Of a DNA stretch of 43,269 bases, positions 16,779-24,879 are shown piece by piece. A program made the position numbers and the translations under genes. The notes beneath the pieces were generated by a model, which made no database searches, was not told where the DNA came from, and was given only the letters and a program-made list of their open reading frames with translations. Numbering within the stretch: the first letter of the stretch is position 1; every line of letters starts with the position of its first letter. The stretch comes from Alphaproteobacteria bacterium (lineage in GTDB: Bacteria > Pseudomonadota > Alphaproteobacteria > UBA6615), in assembly GCA_028279245.1 (NCBI GenBank), contig JANQOE010000119.1:1-43269 (forward strand), read 5' to 3'.

Positions 16779-17048
16779 CTAACCCCCGGACAATGCCTGA
16801 AACACAAACAGCTCGTCATCCGGTCCCACTGTGTCGGTTTGGTGGCGCCGGTCAGCGATCGGCGTTTCGTTCAGGTAGATCACCACATGCTTACGGATGG
16901 CGCCCTGATCGTCCAGCAGATAGCCGCGCAGGCGTGGGTTGGACGCGAAAACCTCGTGCAATGCTTCGTACACCGTCGTGCCGTCGACGGTTTCTGGTTC
17001 GACGGACAGATGCCGTTGCAGGATGCCAGCGAACGCGATCTTTGGCAT
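16779..17048 (-). CDS. MoaD/ThiS family ubiquitin-like protein
   Basis: This is an 89-residue beta-grasp protein ending in Gly-Gly (FVFQALSGG), the tail that is adenylated and thiocarboxylated in sulfur-carrier members. HVVIYLNETPI and DELFVFQALSGG fit the last strands of the fold. No MoaE, MoeB, ThiF or thiamine/molybdopterin gene is nearby; instead it is followed by a BNR-propeller gene, a Sir2 gene and a glycosylase gene. A sulfur-carrier or protein-conjugation role outside cofactor synthesis is therefore possible but unproven. The ATG at 17048 is chosen; one at 17066 is an alternative, and neither has a clear ribosome-binding site. Confidence 0.85.
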   Translation of the reverse strand: MPKIAFAGILQRHLSVEPETVDGTTVYEALHEVFASNPRLRGYLLDDQGAIRKHVVIYLNETPIADRRHQTDTVGPDDELFVFQALSGG

Positions 17049-17105
17049 GGCCCATTTAGGGCACATGCCGGCGCCGCCGGCAATGTCCGGATTGGTTGCT
17101 GGCGG

Positions 17106-18206
17106 CTAGCTGTTGAGCAGGGCGTTCTGCGTCTGGCCGTCGAACAGGTGCAGTTTGTCCTGATCGAAATCGATCCAGACCGAATCATCGGACGCCAGGT
17201 CGACGTCAGGGGTGACGCTGACGACGATGCTTTCGGAGCCCAGATTGACATGGGCGTAGGTGATATCGCCGGTCGGTTCGACCGTGTAGACGCGACCGGC
17301 GACCGTTCCCGGCGCCGCTTCCCGATGCACGGCGATGGTGCTGTGCCGGGCGCCGAGCACAATCTCGTCGGAACGGGCTTGCAAGGCACGTTGCGCATTG
17401 GCCGGTGACAGGGCGTAACGCCAGCCGGCGGCCTCGCTCTGCAGTTCCGCGCCGCCGCCGTTGCCGACGACTTTCAGATTCATCAGGTTCATCGCGGGGC
17501 TGCCGACGAAGCCGGCGACGAAGGTGTTGTTCGGCTGTTCGAAGACTCGTTTTGGTGTGTCGTATTGCTGCAGAAAGCCGCCGCTCATCACCGCCATCTT
17601 ATCGGCCATGGTCACCGCTTCGAGTTGGTCGTGGGTGACGTAGATGACGGTGGCATTCAGGTCCTGATGAAAGCGCTTGAGCTCGGACCGCATCTGCACG
17701 CGCAGCTTGGCGTCGAGGTTGGACAAGGGTTCGTCCATCAGGAACACCAGCGGATCGCGCACCAGCGCCCGGCCGAGGGCCACCCGCTGTTGCTGTCCGC
17801 CGGAGAGTTCGCGCGGCCGCCGCTCCAGCAGATGTTCGATGCTCAGCAACTTGGCGGCCTCGCGCACCTTGGTCTCGATCTGGGCGCTCGGCAGCTTCCG
17901 CATTTTCAGCGGGAAGGCCAGGTTCTGGAAGATGTTCTTGTTCGGGTACAGCGCGTAGTTCTGGAAGACCATTGCGATGTCCCGGTCCTTTGGATCGACC
18001 TCGTTGATTAGCCGGTCGCCGATGAAGATATCGCCATCTGTCAGCTCGATCAGACCGGCGATCAGGTTGAGCGTCGTGGTCTTGCCGCAGCCGGACGGGC
18101 CGACCAGCGCGACAAAGTCGCCGTCTTCAATGGTCAGCGAGACATCGTTGACCGCCAATACATCGCCATAGGCTTTGACGACGTTGTGCAACCGAACTTC
18201 AGCCAT
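17106..18206 (-). CDS. Sugar ABC transporter ATP-binding protein (UgpC/MalK type)
   Basis: This 366-residue ATPase powers the importer encoded upstream. Walker A is GPSGCGKTT (about 36-44), the Q-loop lies in MVFQNYALYPN, the signature is LSGGQQQRVALGRA, and Walker B is [13 protein letters not shown]. Residues from about 240 form the regulatory OB-fold (TOBE) domain typical of carbohydrate importers. It is last in the order binding protein, permease, permease, ATPase. GGAGAACATCG precedes the ATG, and the second permease ends 37 nt upstream. A second, distinct CUT1-type ATPase occurs at 33074, so the two importers do not share this subunit by necessity. Confidence 0.95.
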   Translation of the reverse strand: MAEVRLHNVVKAYGDVLAVNDVSLTIEDGDFVALVGPSGCGKTTTLNLIAGLIELTDGDIFIGDRLINEVDPKDRDIAMVFQNYALYPNKNIFQNLAFPLKMRKLPSAQIETKVREAAKLLSIEHLLERRPRELSGGQQQRVALGRALVRDPLVFLMDEPLSNLDAKLRVQMRSELKRFHQDLNATVIYVTHDQLEAVTMADKMAVMSGGFLQQYDTPKRVFEQPNNTFVAGFVGSPAMNLMNLKVVGNGGGAELQSEAAGWRYALSPANAQRALQARSDEIVLGARHSTIAVHREAAPGTVAGRVYTVEPTGDITYAHVNLGSESIVVSVTPDVDLASDDSVWIDFDQDKLHLFDGQTQNALLNS

Positions 18207-18243
18207 CGATGTTCTCCATGAACGTGCTCCCTACCTTGGGGGG

Positions 18244-19143
18244 CTAGGTCTTCACCGCGCCCTCGGTCAGGGCCCGGACAAAGTATTTCTGTAGAACGAG
18301 GAACAGGACGACCACCGGCACGCTCATAATGAAGGACGCGGCCATTAGGCCGGGCCAGTTGGTGGCGTACTCGGTGAAGAAGCGCTCCAGCCCGACAGGC
18401 AGTGTGAGCTTGCTTTTCGAGTTCACGAAGGTCAGCGCGTAGACATATTCGTTCCACGCCAGGATGAAGGAATAGATCGCGGTGGCGATGATGCCGGGGG
18501 TCGACAGCGGCATGACCACCAAGACAAACGCCTTGAACCGCGAGGCGCCGTCGATACGCGCGGCCCGTTCCAGCTCCACGGGGATGTTGTCGTAGAAGCC
18601 CTTCAGCAGCCAGATCGACAGCGGCAGACCGAAGGTGAGGTAGGTCAGGATCAGCGACCACTGGGTATTTACCAGACCGAACCAGCGCATCATGATGAAC
18701 AGCGGCATCAGGAAGACCACCGCCGGGAACATGTTGCGCAGCAGGACCGCGTAGAACAGGAACTGGCGCCCCGGAAAGCGGAAGCGGGAGAATGCATAGG
18801 CCGCCGGTACCGCGACCAACAGGCCGAGTACTGTCGTCGCGGTCGAAACCCAGATGCTGTTGAGCAGATAGCCGATGAACTCCTGCCCGACGTCGTTGTT
18901 TGGCGACAGCAGGCGCCGGTATTCCTCCAGCGTCGGGTTTTGGGGGATCCATTGCGGCGGGTATTGCAGTGCCGAGAACTGTCCCTTCACCGAGGTCAGC
19001 ACCATCCAGATCATCGGCAGGATGGCGAACAACAGGAGGGCGACCAGGTAGACCCAGCCGACCAGCCCCCAATGGCCGAAGCTGCGGCGGGGCGCGCGGC
19101 TTTCGCGCCGAACGTCCGCTTGATTCTCCGCGATGGCGGTCAT
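18244..19143 (-). CDS. Carbohydrate ABC transporter permease (MalG/UgpE type)
   Basis: This 299-residue inner-membrane protein has six predicted helices; the first is at WVYLVALLLFAILPMIWMVL. The cytoplasmic EAA loop, which docks on the ATPase, reads ELERAARIDGASRFKAFVLV. The start is the ATG at 19143, which overlaps the stop of the first permease as ATGA; a longer upstream frame lies inside that gene and is not homologous. The cytoplasmic N-terminal tail of about 30 residues is polar. Together with the neighbouring permease it forms the channel of a CUT1-family importer. Confidence 0.94.
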   Translation of the reverse strand: MTAIAENQADVRRESRAPRRSFGHWGLVGWVYLVALLLFAILPMIWMVLTSVKGQFSALQYPPQWIPQNPTLEEYRRLLSPNNDVGQEFIGYLLNSIWVSTATTVLGLLVAVPAAYAFSRFRFPGRQFLFYAVLLRNMFPAVVFLMPLFIMMRWFGLVNTQWSLILTYLTFGLPLSIWLLKGFYDNIPVELERAARIDGASRFKAFVLVVMPLSTPGIIATAIYSFILAWNEYVYALTFVNSKSKLTLPVGLERFFTEYATNWPGLMAASFIMSVPVVVLFLVLQKYFVRALTEGAVKT

Positions 19144-20111
19144 TCCTGGCGCCTCCGTTCGTCGCCGCCGGTCAGCGCGCGTACGTAGACGACGCCCAGC
19201 GACATGATCGCAATGAAGAGAATAACCGAGTAGGCCGATGCAATGCCGAAGCGGATGCGGCCGAAGGCGATCTCGTAGATCTGGGTGATCCAAATGTGGG
19301 AGGCACCGACCGGGCCGCCGCCGGTCATGATCCACGGAATGGTGAACGCACTGCCGAGATTGGTCACCATCAACAGCAGTACGGTGATCAGCGTGACGCC
19401 TTTCAGATGCGGCACGGTGATATGCCAGAAGCGCTGCCAGGCGCTGGCGCCGTCAACCCGCGCGGCGCGATGGAGCTGGTCGGGCACGGTTTGCAAACCG
19501 GCCAGCATCATGATCATCGCGAAGGGAAACTCTTTCCAGACGTTGACGACGATCAGCGCCGTCAACACCCGGTCGACACTGTCGAGCAAGACGACCGGTC
19601 CGTCGGCCAGGCCGAGCTGGGTCAGCAGTGCGCCCAGCACGCCAAAGTCGCTGTGGTAGATCCAGCGCCACACGTAAGCAGCCGCAACTGCGCTGATGAC
19701 ATATGGGATCAACAAAATGCCGCGGGCGATGCCGCGGCCGATGAATTCCCGGTTGATGACCAGTGCCGCGCCAAAGCCCAGCACGTAGGCGAAGAAAGTC
19801 GAAAAGAACGTCCAGATCAGCGTGTTCCAGGTGGTGGACCAGAAGCTGTCGTTGGTCAGGATGCGCCCGTAGTTCTCGAAGCCGACAAAGATCTTGTCGT
19901 CCATCGCCAGGCTGGGCGGCGTCTTAAAGAAGGAAAGAAAGACGGTGTAGTAAATCGGGTAGGCGATGACCGCCATCATCACAGCAAGCGCCGGCAGCAC
20001 ATACATATAGTCCGCCCAACGGTGCCGCATCTCCGCCCAAACGCTACGGCGGCGCGGCCGTCGCACGGGGCGCGGTGCTCTCGTGTCAACCTGATAGGTT
20101 GCGGTGGTCAC
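19140..20111 (-). CDS. Sugar ABC transporter permease (MalF/UgpA type)
   Basis: This 323-residue membrane permease has a basic N-terminal tail (residues 1-30, rich in Arg) and six helices, with the first in YMYVLPALAVMMAVIAYPIY. The EAA loop reads QLHRAARVDGASAWQRFWHI. It is the first of the two permeases, starting 69 nt after the binding-protein stop, with a strong hairpin in that gap. It overlaps the downstream permease by 4 nt, so the two are translated together. Substrate is not predictable from the permease alone. Confidence 0.94.
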   Translation of the reverse strand: MTTATYQVDTRAPRPVRRPRRRSVWAEMRHRWADYMYVLPALAVMMAVIAYPIYYTVFLSFFKTPPSLAMDDKIFVGFENYGRILTNDSFWSTTWNTLIWTFFSTFFAYVLGFGAALVINREFIGRGIARGILLIPYVISAVAAAYVWRWIYHSDFGVLGALLTQLGLADGPVVLLDSVDRVLTALIVVNVWKEFPFAMIMMLAGLQTVPDQLHRAARVDGASAWQRFWHITVPHLKGVTLITVLLLMVTNLGSAFTIPWIMTGGGPVGASHIWITQIYEIAFGRIRFGIASAYSVILFIAIMSLGVVYVRALTGGDERRRQE

Positions 20112-20132
20112 GATGACAGGTCCTGTGAAGTT

Positions 20133-20168
20133 GGACCCCGGCCGGCTTACGAACGCCGGCTGGGGTCC
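20133..20168 (-). terminator. Intercistronic hairpin between binding protein and permease genes
   Basis: On the minus strand GGACCCCAGCCGGC pairs with GCCGGCCGGGGTCC around an 8-nt loop, with one A-C mismatch in a 14-bp stem. It lies 12 nt after the binding-protein stop and before the permease start, and has no T-run. Such hairpins usually stabilise the binding-protein mRNA or attenuate the downstream genes so that more binding protein than permease is made. A similar element is present in the second ABC operon at 35883. Confidence 0.6.
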
Positions 20169-20180
20169 GAGTGCAACAAA

Positions 20181-21686
20181 CTAGAAGCCGCTGATCACGC
20201 TTTCGATTTTCTCGGCTGCGTCATCGGCTGCTTCCGCCACTGACATCTTCTCGGTCAGGGCGTTTTGCAGCATTTCAGGCACGATGATGTTCATGATCTC
20301 CGGCGACTCCGGAATCACCGGGAACGGCACACCGTGCGCCAACATGGATGTTGTCACGTCGAGGAACTTGATCTCCTCCAGCCGCTCTTTCATCCAGGAG
20401 GTCTGGAAACCGCGCAAGTTGCCCGGGTTCGAGTTGGTCCAGGAGATCTTGGTCGACCATTCCGGACCGGCCCAGAAGCAGACCAGCGCCTTGGCGGCTT
20501 CCATGTCGACTTCGCCACCATCGACCACGTCCGGATTGAAGACATGCAGGTTCGACCCGCCGAACACGACGGCGCGCCGCTCCGGACCGCGTGGGATTAG
20601 CCCGTACCGCATGTTGGCGACCACCCTGTCGGCGATCTCCTTTTCCTGACCGGTGGCACGTGCGGCCCGGTCGATCATCGCCGCGTATTCGCTCGGATGG
20701 CTGATCACCATCGCCAATTGATTGGCAATGAAGGGATCGCGGTTTTCGGTCTGGGTGTTGGTCAATGCCGAGACCGGCACCGACTTGTCGCGTACATACA
20801 TATCGTAGGAGAGCTGCAGCGCCGCCTTTCCGCCATCGCTGTTGATGGCGATGGTCTCATAGGTCGGGGCGTCGTTGGCCTCGTCCAGGGCACCGGCGCT
20901 GTAGGCCCACAGTTGCGGCATAAAGCGGAACGGCGTGTTGCCGGCATTGGTCCGGGCGACCAGGCCGTAACCGTTCTTGCCGGTGTTCTCTTTGATTTGA
21001 TTAGAGAACTGCACCAGCTCTTCCCAGGTGTCCGGACCACGCTCCGGATCGAGCCCGGCTTCCTCGAAGATCGAGGCGTTCCAAACGAGCGCCATGGTTT
21101 CGTTGTTGCTCGGCACGCCGTAGGTGTTGCCGCGCCAGGTGACTGACTTCATCGCGCCCGGCCAGAACTCCTCAACCGAATAGCCAACATCCTCCGGCCC
21201 GAACTCGGACAGTTGGCCTTTCGCGGCGAACTCGACGCCCCACAGGATCGGCAACCGGGCGACCATCGGCGCTGCGTTGCCGACCGCCGCGGTGCGGATC
21301 TTGTTGAGCATCTGGTTGTAGTCTTGCGACTGAATCTCGACTTCGATGTTCGGATACGCCGCGCCGAACGCTTCCCAGAACTGCGCGTCGATTTCGTGAT
21401 CGAGTAGCGGCGATGCTTCGTTCGGGGCGATGTACCAATAGGTTAGCTTGCCCTCGTAGTCGGATGGCACGACCGCGCTGCACTCGGCGGCGGTGTCGAC
21501 TTCGATGGTACCGGCGATGCTTGAGATGTACTCCGGCGTCCAATCCGCCGGGTCGACGGCCTGCGCCGCTGCGTCATGCGGTGCGTGCAAATAGGATGCG
21601 ACAAGACCTACGCCGAACAGCGTGGTCAGTGCGGTGCTGCCGAGCAGTCTTGGCAGCACACGTATTCCTTTTGGGAATTGAGTCAT
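20181..21686 (-). CDS. ABC transporter extracellular solute-binding protein
   Basis: This 501-residue periplasmic protein captures the substrate for the importer encoded downstream. The N-terminus MTQFPKGIRVLPRLLGSTAL is a signal peptide with a long hydrophobic core and cleavage probably after AAAQA near residue 42; no lipobox is seen. The type-1 sugar-binding fold is suggested by GNTYGVPSNNETMALVWNAS and the IANQLAMVISHPSEY motif. It begins at an ATG preceded by GGAAGGA, the strongest ribosome-binding site of its operon. It is divergent from the enolase-superfamily gene. At about 500 residues it is longer than usual for a maltose-type protein, and the ligand is unknown; an acid sugar would fit the neighbour. 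Confidence 0.92.
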   Translation of the reverse strand: MTQFPKGIRVLPRLLGSTALTTLFGVGLVASYLHAPHDAAAQAVDPADWTPEYISSIAGTIEVDTAAECSAVVPSDYEGKLTYWYIAPNEASPLLDHEIDAQFWEAFGAAYPNIEVEIQSQDYNQMLNKIRTAAVGNAAPMVARLPILWGVEFAAKGQLSEFGPEDVGYSVEEFWPGAMKSVTWRGNTYGVPSNNETMALVWNASIFEEAGLDPERGPDTWEELVQFSNQIKENTGKNGYGLVARTNAGNTPFRFMPQLWAYSAGALDEANDAPTYETIAINSDGGKAALQLSYDMYVRDKSVPVSALTNTQTENRDPFIANQLAMVISHPSEYAAMIDRAARATGQEKEIADRVVANMRYGLIPRGPERRAVVFGGSNLHVFNPDVVDGGEVDMEAAKALVCFWAGPEWSTKISWTNSNPGNLRGFQTSWMKERLEEIKFLDVTTSMLAHGVPFPVIPESPEIMNIIVPEMLQNALTEKMSVAEAADDAAEKIESVISGF

Positions 21687-21888
21687 TCCATTCCTTCCTC
21701 TAGATGCGCTTTGGCGGCCTCGTTCGTTTTATTTGATCCTGCTGGAGGCCTGCGCTTACAACGATAGCGCTCGCATCATGGCCCGCGCAAGTAGGCCCGT
21801 TGCACTAACTGTTCCAGGGCTGCGCTTGACCGGCGGACGATGGCGCTGCGACACTTGTCGTCGACATCGCGAAAAAACTGGCAGGCAG
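21687..21888. promoter_or_regulatory. Divergent promoter region of importer operon and dehydratase
   Basis: This 202-nt gap separates the divergent binding-protein and enolase-superfamily genes and should hold both promoters. TTGACC at 21826-21831 with GACACT 18 nt further is a weak sigma-70-like candidate for the plus-strand gene. No convincing operator was found and no regulator gene is adjacent, so control is unknown. Confidence 0.35.
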
Positions 21889-23091
21889 ATGAAAATCGTC
21901 GACGTGAAATGCGCCGTTATCGGCAAGAACCCGGTGGTCCGGATTGTCACGGATGAGGGGATCAGCGGATATGGCGAGGTCGAGCAATACAAACCTTTCC
22001 TGAAGCCGAACATCCTCTACTTCCGTGAAGCGCTGATCGGCCAGGACCCGACCGATGTCGAAAGGGTTATGCTGCGCATCCGGCCGCGCGGTGGGTTCAA
22101 ACCATGGGGCTCGGCGGTCAGCGTGATCGAGATGGCGCTCTGGGACATTGCCGGGAAGGCGGCGGGTCTGCCGGTCTACAAGCTGTTGGGCGGCAAGGTG
22201 CGCGACCAGGTGCGGGTCTACAACGGGGCGCTCCGCGTGCCGATGCAAAGCTTCGACCCGGCGGATTATGCCGAAGAGGCAGCGCGGATGAAGGCGTTGC
22301 CGGAGGGCTTTACCATCGTCAAACAGGGCATCGCCTTTCACAGTCCGATGAAAGAGGCGGTGCCGGGTTTCTACTACGGCGATCCGCCCGGCCAGCACAA
22401 AGTCTTCCATGGGTTCGCTGATACCGGCACGCTCACTGAGCGTGGGCTGAAGCATATCGTCGCCTGTGTCGAAGCGATGAAGGAGGTGTTGGGCGATGAC
22501 GTCGGGCTGGCGCTCGACTGCGGCCCCGGGTTCACAGCGCGGGACGCGCTGCGCTTTGCGCGCGCGGTCGAGCCGCTGAACCTGATGTGGCTGGAAGACA
22601 TGATCACCGGCGACTACACCCAATACGTCAACGCGGATGTTTATCGCGACGTGACCCAGGCGACGACCACGCCGATCCACACGGGCGAGCAGATTTATCT
22701 GCGGCAGAACTTCAAGGGTCTGATCGAAGGCCACGCGGTCAACGTCATAGGCCCGGACCCGTGCGATGTCGGCGGGATCGCCGAACTGAAGTGGGTGGCG
22801 GAATACGCTAACCTGCATGGCATCATGATGGCCCCGCACGGCACCGGCGACGGCTTGCTCGGTCTTGCGGCGTTGGTGCAGGTGTGCGCGACCCTGCCAC
22901 AAAACTTCATCGCCTTCGAGTATCCGGCGGGGAACCCGACCTGGTGGTATGACATCGTCGACGGCCTGCCCGACCCGATCGTCAAGAACGGCATGATCGA
23001 TGTGTGGGACCGCCCCGGCATGGGGGTCGAACTGAACCCCGAGCGAACCAAGCCCTATCTGTCGGAAGATGACGCGGACTTCTTCGACTAG
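21889..23091 (+). CDS. Mandelate racemase/enolase-superfamily enzyme (acid-sugar dehydratase-like)
   Basis: This enzyme of 400 residues starts at the ATG at 21889 (MKIVDVKCAVIG), where homology begins. The three magnesium ligands are Asp210 (LALDCGPGF), Glu236 (MWLEDMITG) and Glu267 (HTGEQIY). His317 in MMAPHGTG with Asp290 or Asp293 gives the general acid/base dyad of the mandelate racemase subgroup. Lys145 in IVKQG corresponds to the second Lys of the usual KxK pair, while the first is replaced by Ile143, more like sugar-acid dehydratases than racemases. Divergent transcription from a sugar-type importer suggests it dehydrates the imported sugar acid. The exact substrate (for example galactonate or gluconate) cannot be set from sequence. 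Confidence 0.88.
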   Translation: MKIVDVKCAVIGKNPVVRIVTDEGISGYGEVEQYKPFLKPNILYFREALIGQDPTDVERVMLRIRPRGGFKPWGSAVSVIEMALWDIAGKAAGLPVYKLLGGKVRDQVRVYNGALRVPMQSFDPADYAEEAARMKALPEGFTIVKQGIAFHSPMKEAVPGFYYGDPPGQHKVFHGFADTGTLTERGLKHIVACVEAMKEVLGDDVGLALDCGPGFTARDALRFARAVEPLNLMWLEDMITGDYTQYVNADVYRDVTQATTTPIHTGEQIYLRQNFKGLIEGHAVNVIGPDPCDVGGIAELKWVAEYANLHGIMMAPHGTGDGLLGLAALVQVCATLPQNFIAFEYPAGNPTWWYDIVDGLPDPIVKNGMIDVWDRPGMGVELNPERTKPYLSEDDADFFD

Positions 23092-23153
23092 GCCCTCGCT
23101 CACCGAAGGCAAGGTAAGGGCGGCGGGCCGGGACGACGCACTGCCCCCGATGA

Positions 23154-23516
23154 CTACATGTCGGCGGGCGAGGTGAATTTCGCGGTGTCGAACAGCAGCT
23201 TGATCTCGCTCAGTTTGCCGTCGCGGGTGCGGAACCACTCGGTCATGCGGACCGTTTGTTTGACCGGCTCGGTCATGACGAAATCGTAGAGCATCACGGC
23301 AGTGTCGCCGTCTTCGACACGCTGGATCGGCTCGTGACTGCATTTCCAGGTCTGGGCCATGCCGGTCATCGCCTGCATGAAGGACTCCCGGCCGGATAGT
23401 TGGACCATCGGCCCCTCGAACGAGATGTCGTCGTTGATAATGTCGTTCAGCTTGGCGGTATCACCGGTGCTGAACGCCGTCCAATACTGTTCGGCCAATG
23501 CCATTGGGGAGGCCAT
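23154..23516 (-). CDS. NTF2-like (SnoaL-fold) protein
   Basis: This 120-residue protein with a cone-shaped NTF2-like fold begins ALAEQYWTAFSTGDTAKLND, a typical SnoaL_2 start, with MTEWFRTRDGKLSEIKLLFD as the closing strands. Members are small-molecule isomerases, hydrolases or binding proteins; no catalytic set can be assigned. It follows the ECF sigma gene by 129 nt on the same strand. Its start region GAGAGGAGAACGCGATG provides a GGAG ribosome-binding site and is one arm of a perfect 16-bp inverted repeat whose other arm lies upstream (23575-23590). It could belong to the sigma factor regulon. Confidence 0.87.
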   Translation of the reverse strand: MASPMALAEQYWTAFSTGDTAKLNDIINDDISFEGPMVQLSGRESFMQAMTGMAQTWKCSHEPIQRVEDGDTAVMLYDFVMTEPVKQTVRMTEWFRTRDGKLSEIKLLFDTAKFTSPADM

Positions 23517-23590
23517 CGCGTTCTCCTCTCTGTTTGTTCACACGGCACCCAGTGGCGCCGAATGCACAGACGACGAGAGGAGAACGCGAT
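23515..23590. repeat. Perfect 16-bp inverted repeat at the NTF2-like gene start
   Basis: GAGAGGAGAACGCGAT occurs on the minus strand at 23530-23515, covering the ribosome-binding site and first two bases of the NTF2-like ATG, and again on the plus strand at 23575-23590. The two arms are identical inverted copies with a 44-nt spacer. On the mRNA the arms could pair and mask the ribosome-binding site. On DNA they could be a paired protein site or the trace of an inverted duplication. Confidence 0.8.
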
Positions 23591-23645
23591 TCCGGACATG
23601 ACGCGTACGACAGCGTTTGTGCCCGCGGTCCAGCGCGTTGGCCCG

Positions 23646-24878
23646 TCAGTCGGGCAGCGATGCGGATTTACGGGCGAAGTAGGTTTTCTCGCTATCGGTC
23701 GGCGCCAGTTCTTCGGCCCTACGGAAACCGTCGCGGGCCGCTTCCACGTCGCCAATTTCCGCCAGCAGTGCGGCGCGGGCGCCGTGGAACTGGGGGTAGT
23801 CGCGCATCTGCGGCGTCGTGGCGATGGTCTCGAGTAGGGCGAGGCCGGCGGCGGGGCCTTCGGCTTGGGCGACCGCCACTGCCCGGTTCAGGGTGATGAC
23901 TGGCGAGGGCTGGTAGCGTTCCAACACGCCATACAGCCGGACGATTTCGGGCCAGTCGGTGGCGGCGAAGTCGGTGGCGCGGCAATGCACGGCGGCGATG
24001 GCGGCTTGCACCTGATAGGGGCCCGGGTCGCCGCGCCGTAGTGACTTTTCGACCAGGGCCAGGCCTTCGGCGATCATAGGTCGGTCCCATTCGGCGCGAT
24101 CCTGCTGGTCCAGGGTGATGACATCGCCGTCCGGGCCGGCGCGGGTGCGCCAGCGGGCGTGGTGTAACAGCATGAGGGCCAGCAGGCCGCTCACCTCGGG
24201 CTCGTGGCGGAACAGTCGGGCCAATAGGCGGCCGAGCCGGATGGCGTGGTCGCACAGATAGGGCCGCAACAGATCCGGGCCGGCGGTGCTTTTGTAGCCT
24301 TCGTTGAAGATCAGATAGACGGTTTTCAGCACCGCGCGGCGGCGGTCCGCCAGTTCCGGCGGTGCCGGCACTTCGTAGGGCACGCCGGCGTCGCGCAGTT
24401 TGGTTTTGGCGCGGGTGATGCGGCGTTCCATGTTGGTGGGTGCCACCAGAAACGCCTTGGCAATTTCATCGACGGACAGGCCGGCGACGACCTTCAGGGT
24501 CAGCGCGACCTGGGACGATTCGGTCAGGACCGGGTGACAGCAGGTGCAGATCAGCCGCAGCATGTCGTCGCGCAGATGGCCGTCCTCGGGTGGATCGGCG
24601 GGGGCGGCGGGTTCGGCCCACTGTTCTTCCAGATAGCGGGTTTCGAGGCGGCGGCGGCGCAGGATGTCGATGGCGCAGTTCTTCGCCGCGTGAATCAGCC
24701 AGGCGGTCGGGTTGTCGGGCAGGCCGCGCATCGGCCAGGTGACGACGGCGCGGGCCATCGCCTCCTGCAGGGCGTCCTCCGCCATGTCCATATTGCGCAG
24801 TTGGCGGGTCAGGGTGGCCAGCGCCGGGGTGCGCGCGGCGCGCAGGATGATCCCGAGTTCGTTGGGGGTGGCCGGCAA
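23646..24878 (-). CDS. ECF sigma factor with C-terminal TPR-like extension (ECF42-like)
   Basis: This 410-residue sigma factor has sigma-70 region 2 near the N-terminus (DMAEDALQEAMARAVVTWPM), region 4 at about 110-165 (LTLKVVAGLSVDEIAKAFLV), and a long helical C-terminal part with tandem-repeat character, including TLNRAVAVAQAEGPAAGLAL. This is the ECF42 layout. These sigma factors have no anti-sigma gene but neighbour a DGPF (YCII-related) gene, as here. The start is a TTG at 24878, one base after the DGPF stop, so translation is probably coupled. The C-terminal extension is thought to control activity. The regulon is unknown; a site like the group's promoter motif lies before the DGPF gene. 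Confidence 0.93.
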   Translation of the reverse strand: MPATPNELGIILRAARTPALATLTRQLRNMDMAEDALQEAMARAVVTWPMRGLPDNPTAWLIHAAKNCAIDILRRRRLETRYLEEQWAEPAAPADPPEDGHLRDDMLRLICTCCHPVLTESSQVALTLKVVAGLSVDEIAKAFLVAPTNMERRITRAKTKLRDAGVPYEVPAPPELADRRRAVLKTVYLIFNEGYKSTAGPDLLRPYLCDHAIRLGRLLARLFRHEPEVSGLLALMLLHHARWRTRAGPDGDVITLDQQDRAEWDRPMIAEGLALVEKSLRRGDPGPYQVQAAIAAVHCRATDFAATDWPEIVRLYGVLERYQPSPVITLNRAVAVAQAEGPAAGLALLETIATTPQMRDYPQFHGARAALLAEIGDVEAARDGFRRAEELAPTDSEKTYFARKSASLPD

Positions 24879-24879
24879 G

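Noticed and set aside
17068..17082. GCCGGCGCCGCCGGC between the MoaD-like and ATPase genes
   Set aside because: It is a GC-only repeat of short self-complementary words, common in this composition, with no T-run, so no terminator is claimed.
18900..20243. Long plus-strand open frame (447 codons) across the permease genes
   Set aside because: It is antisense to two well-supported permeases and rich in Arg, His, Gln and Gly with no recognisable domain, as expected for a GC-rich shadow frame.
21805..23343. Minus-strand open frame of 512 codons opposite the dehydratase gene
   Set aside because: It is antisense to a complete enolase-superfamily enzyme and has shadow composition (His, Arg, Asp-rich, no hydrophobic core pattern).
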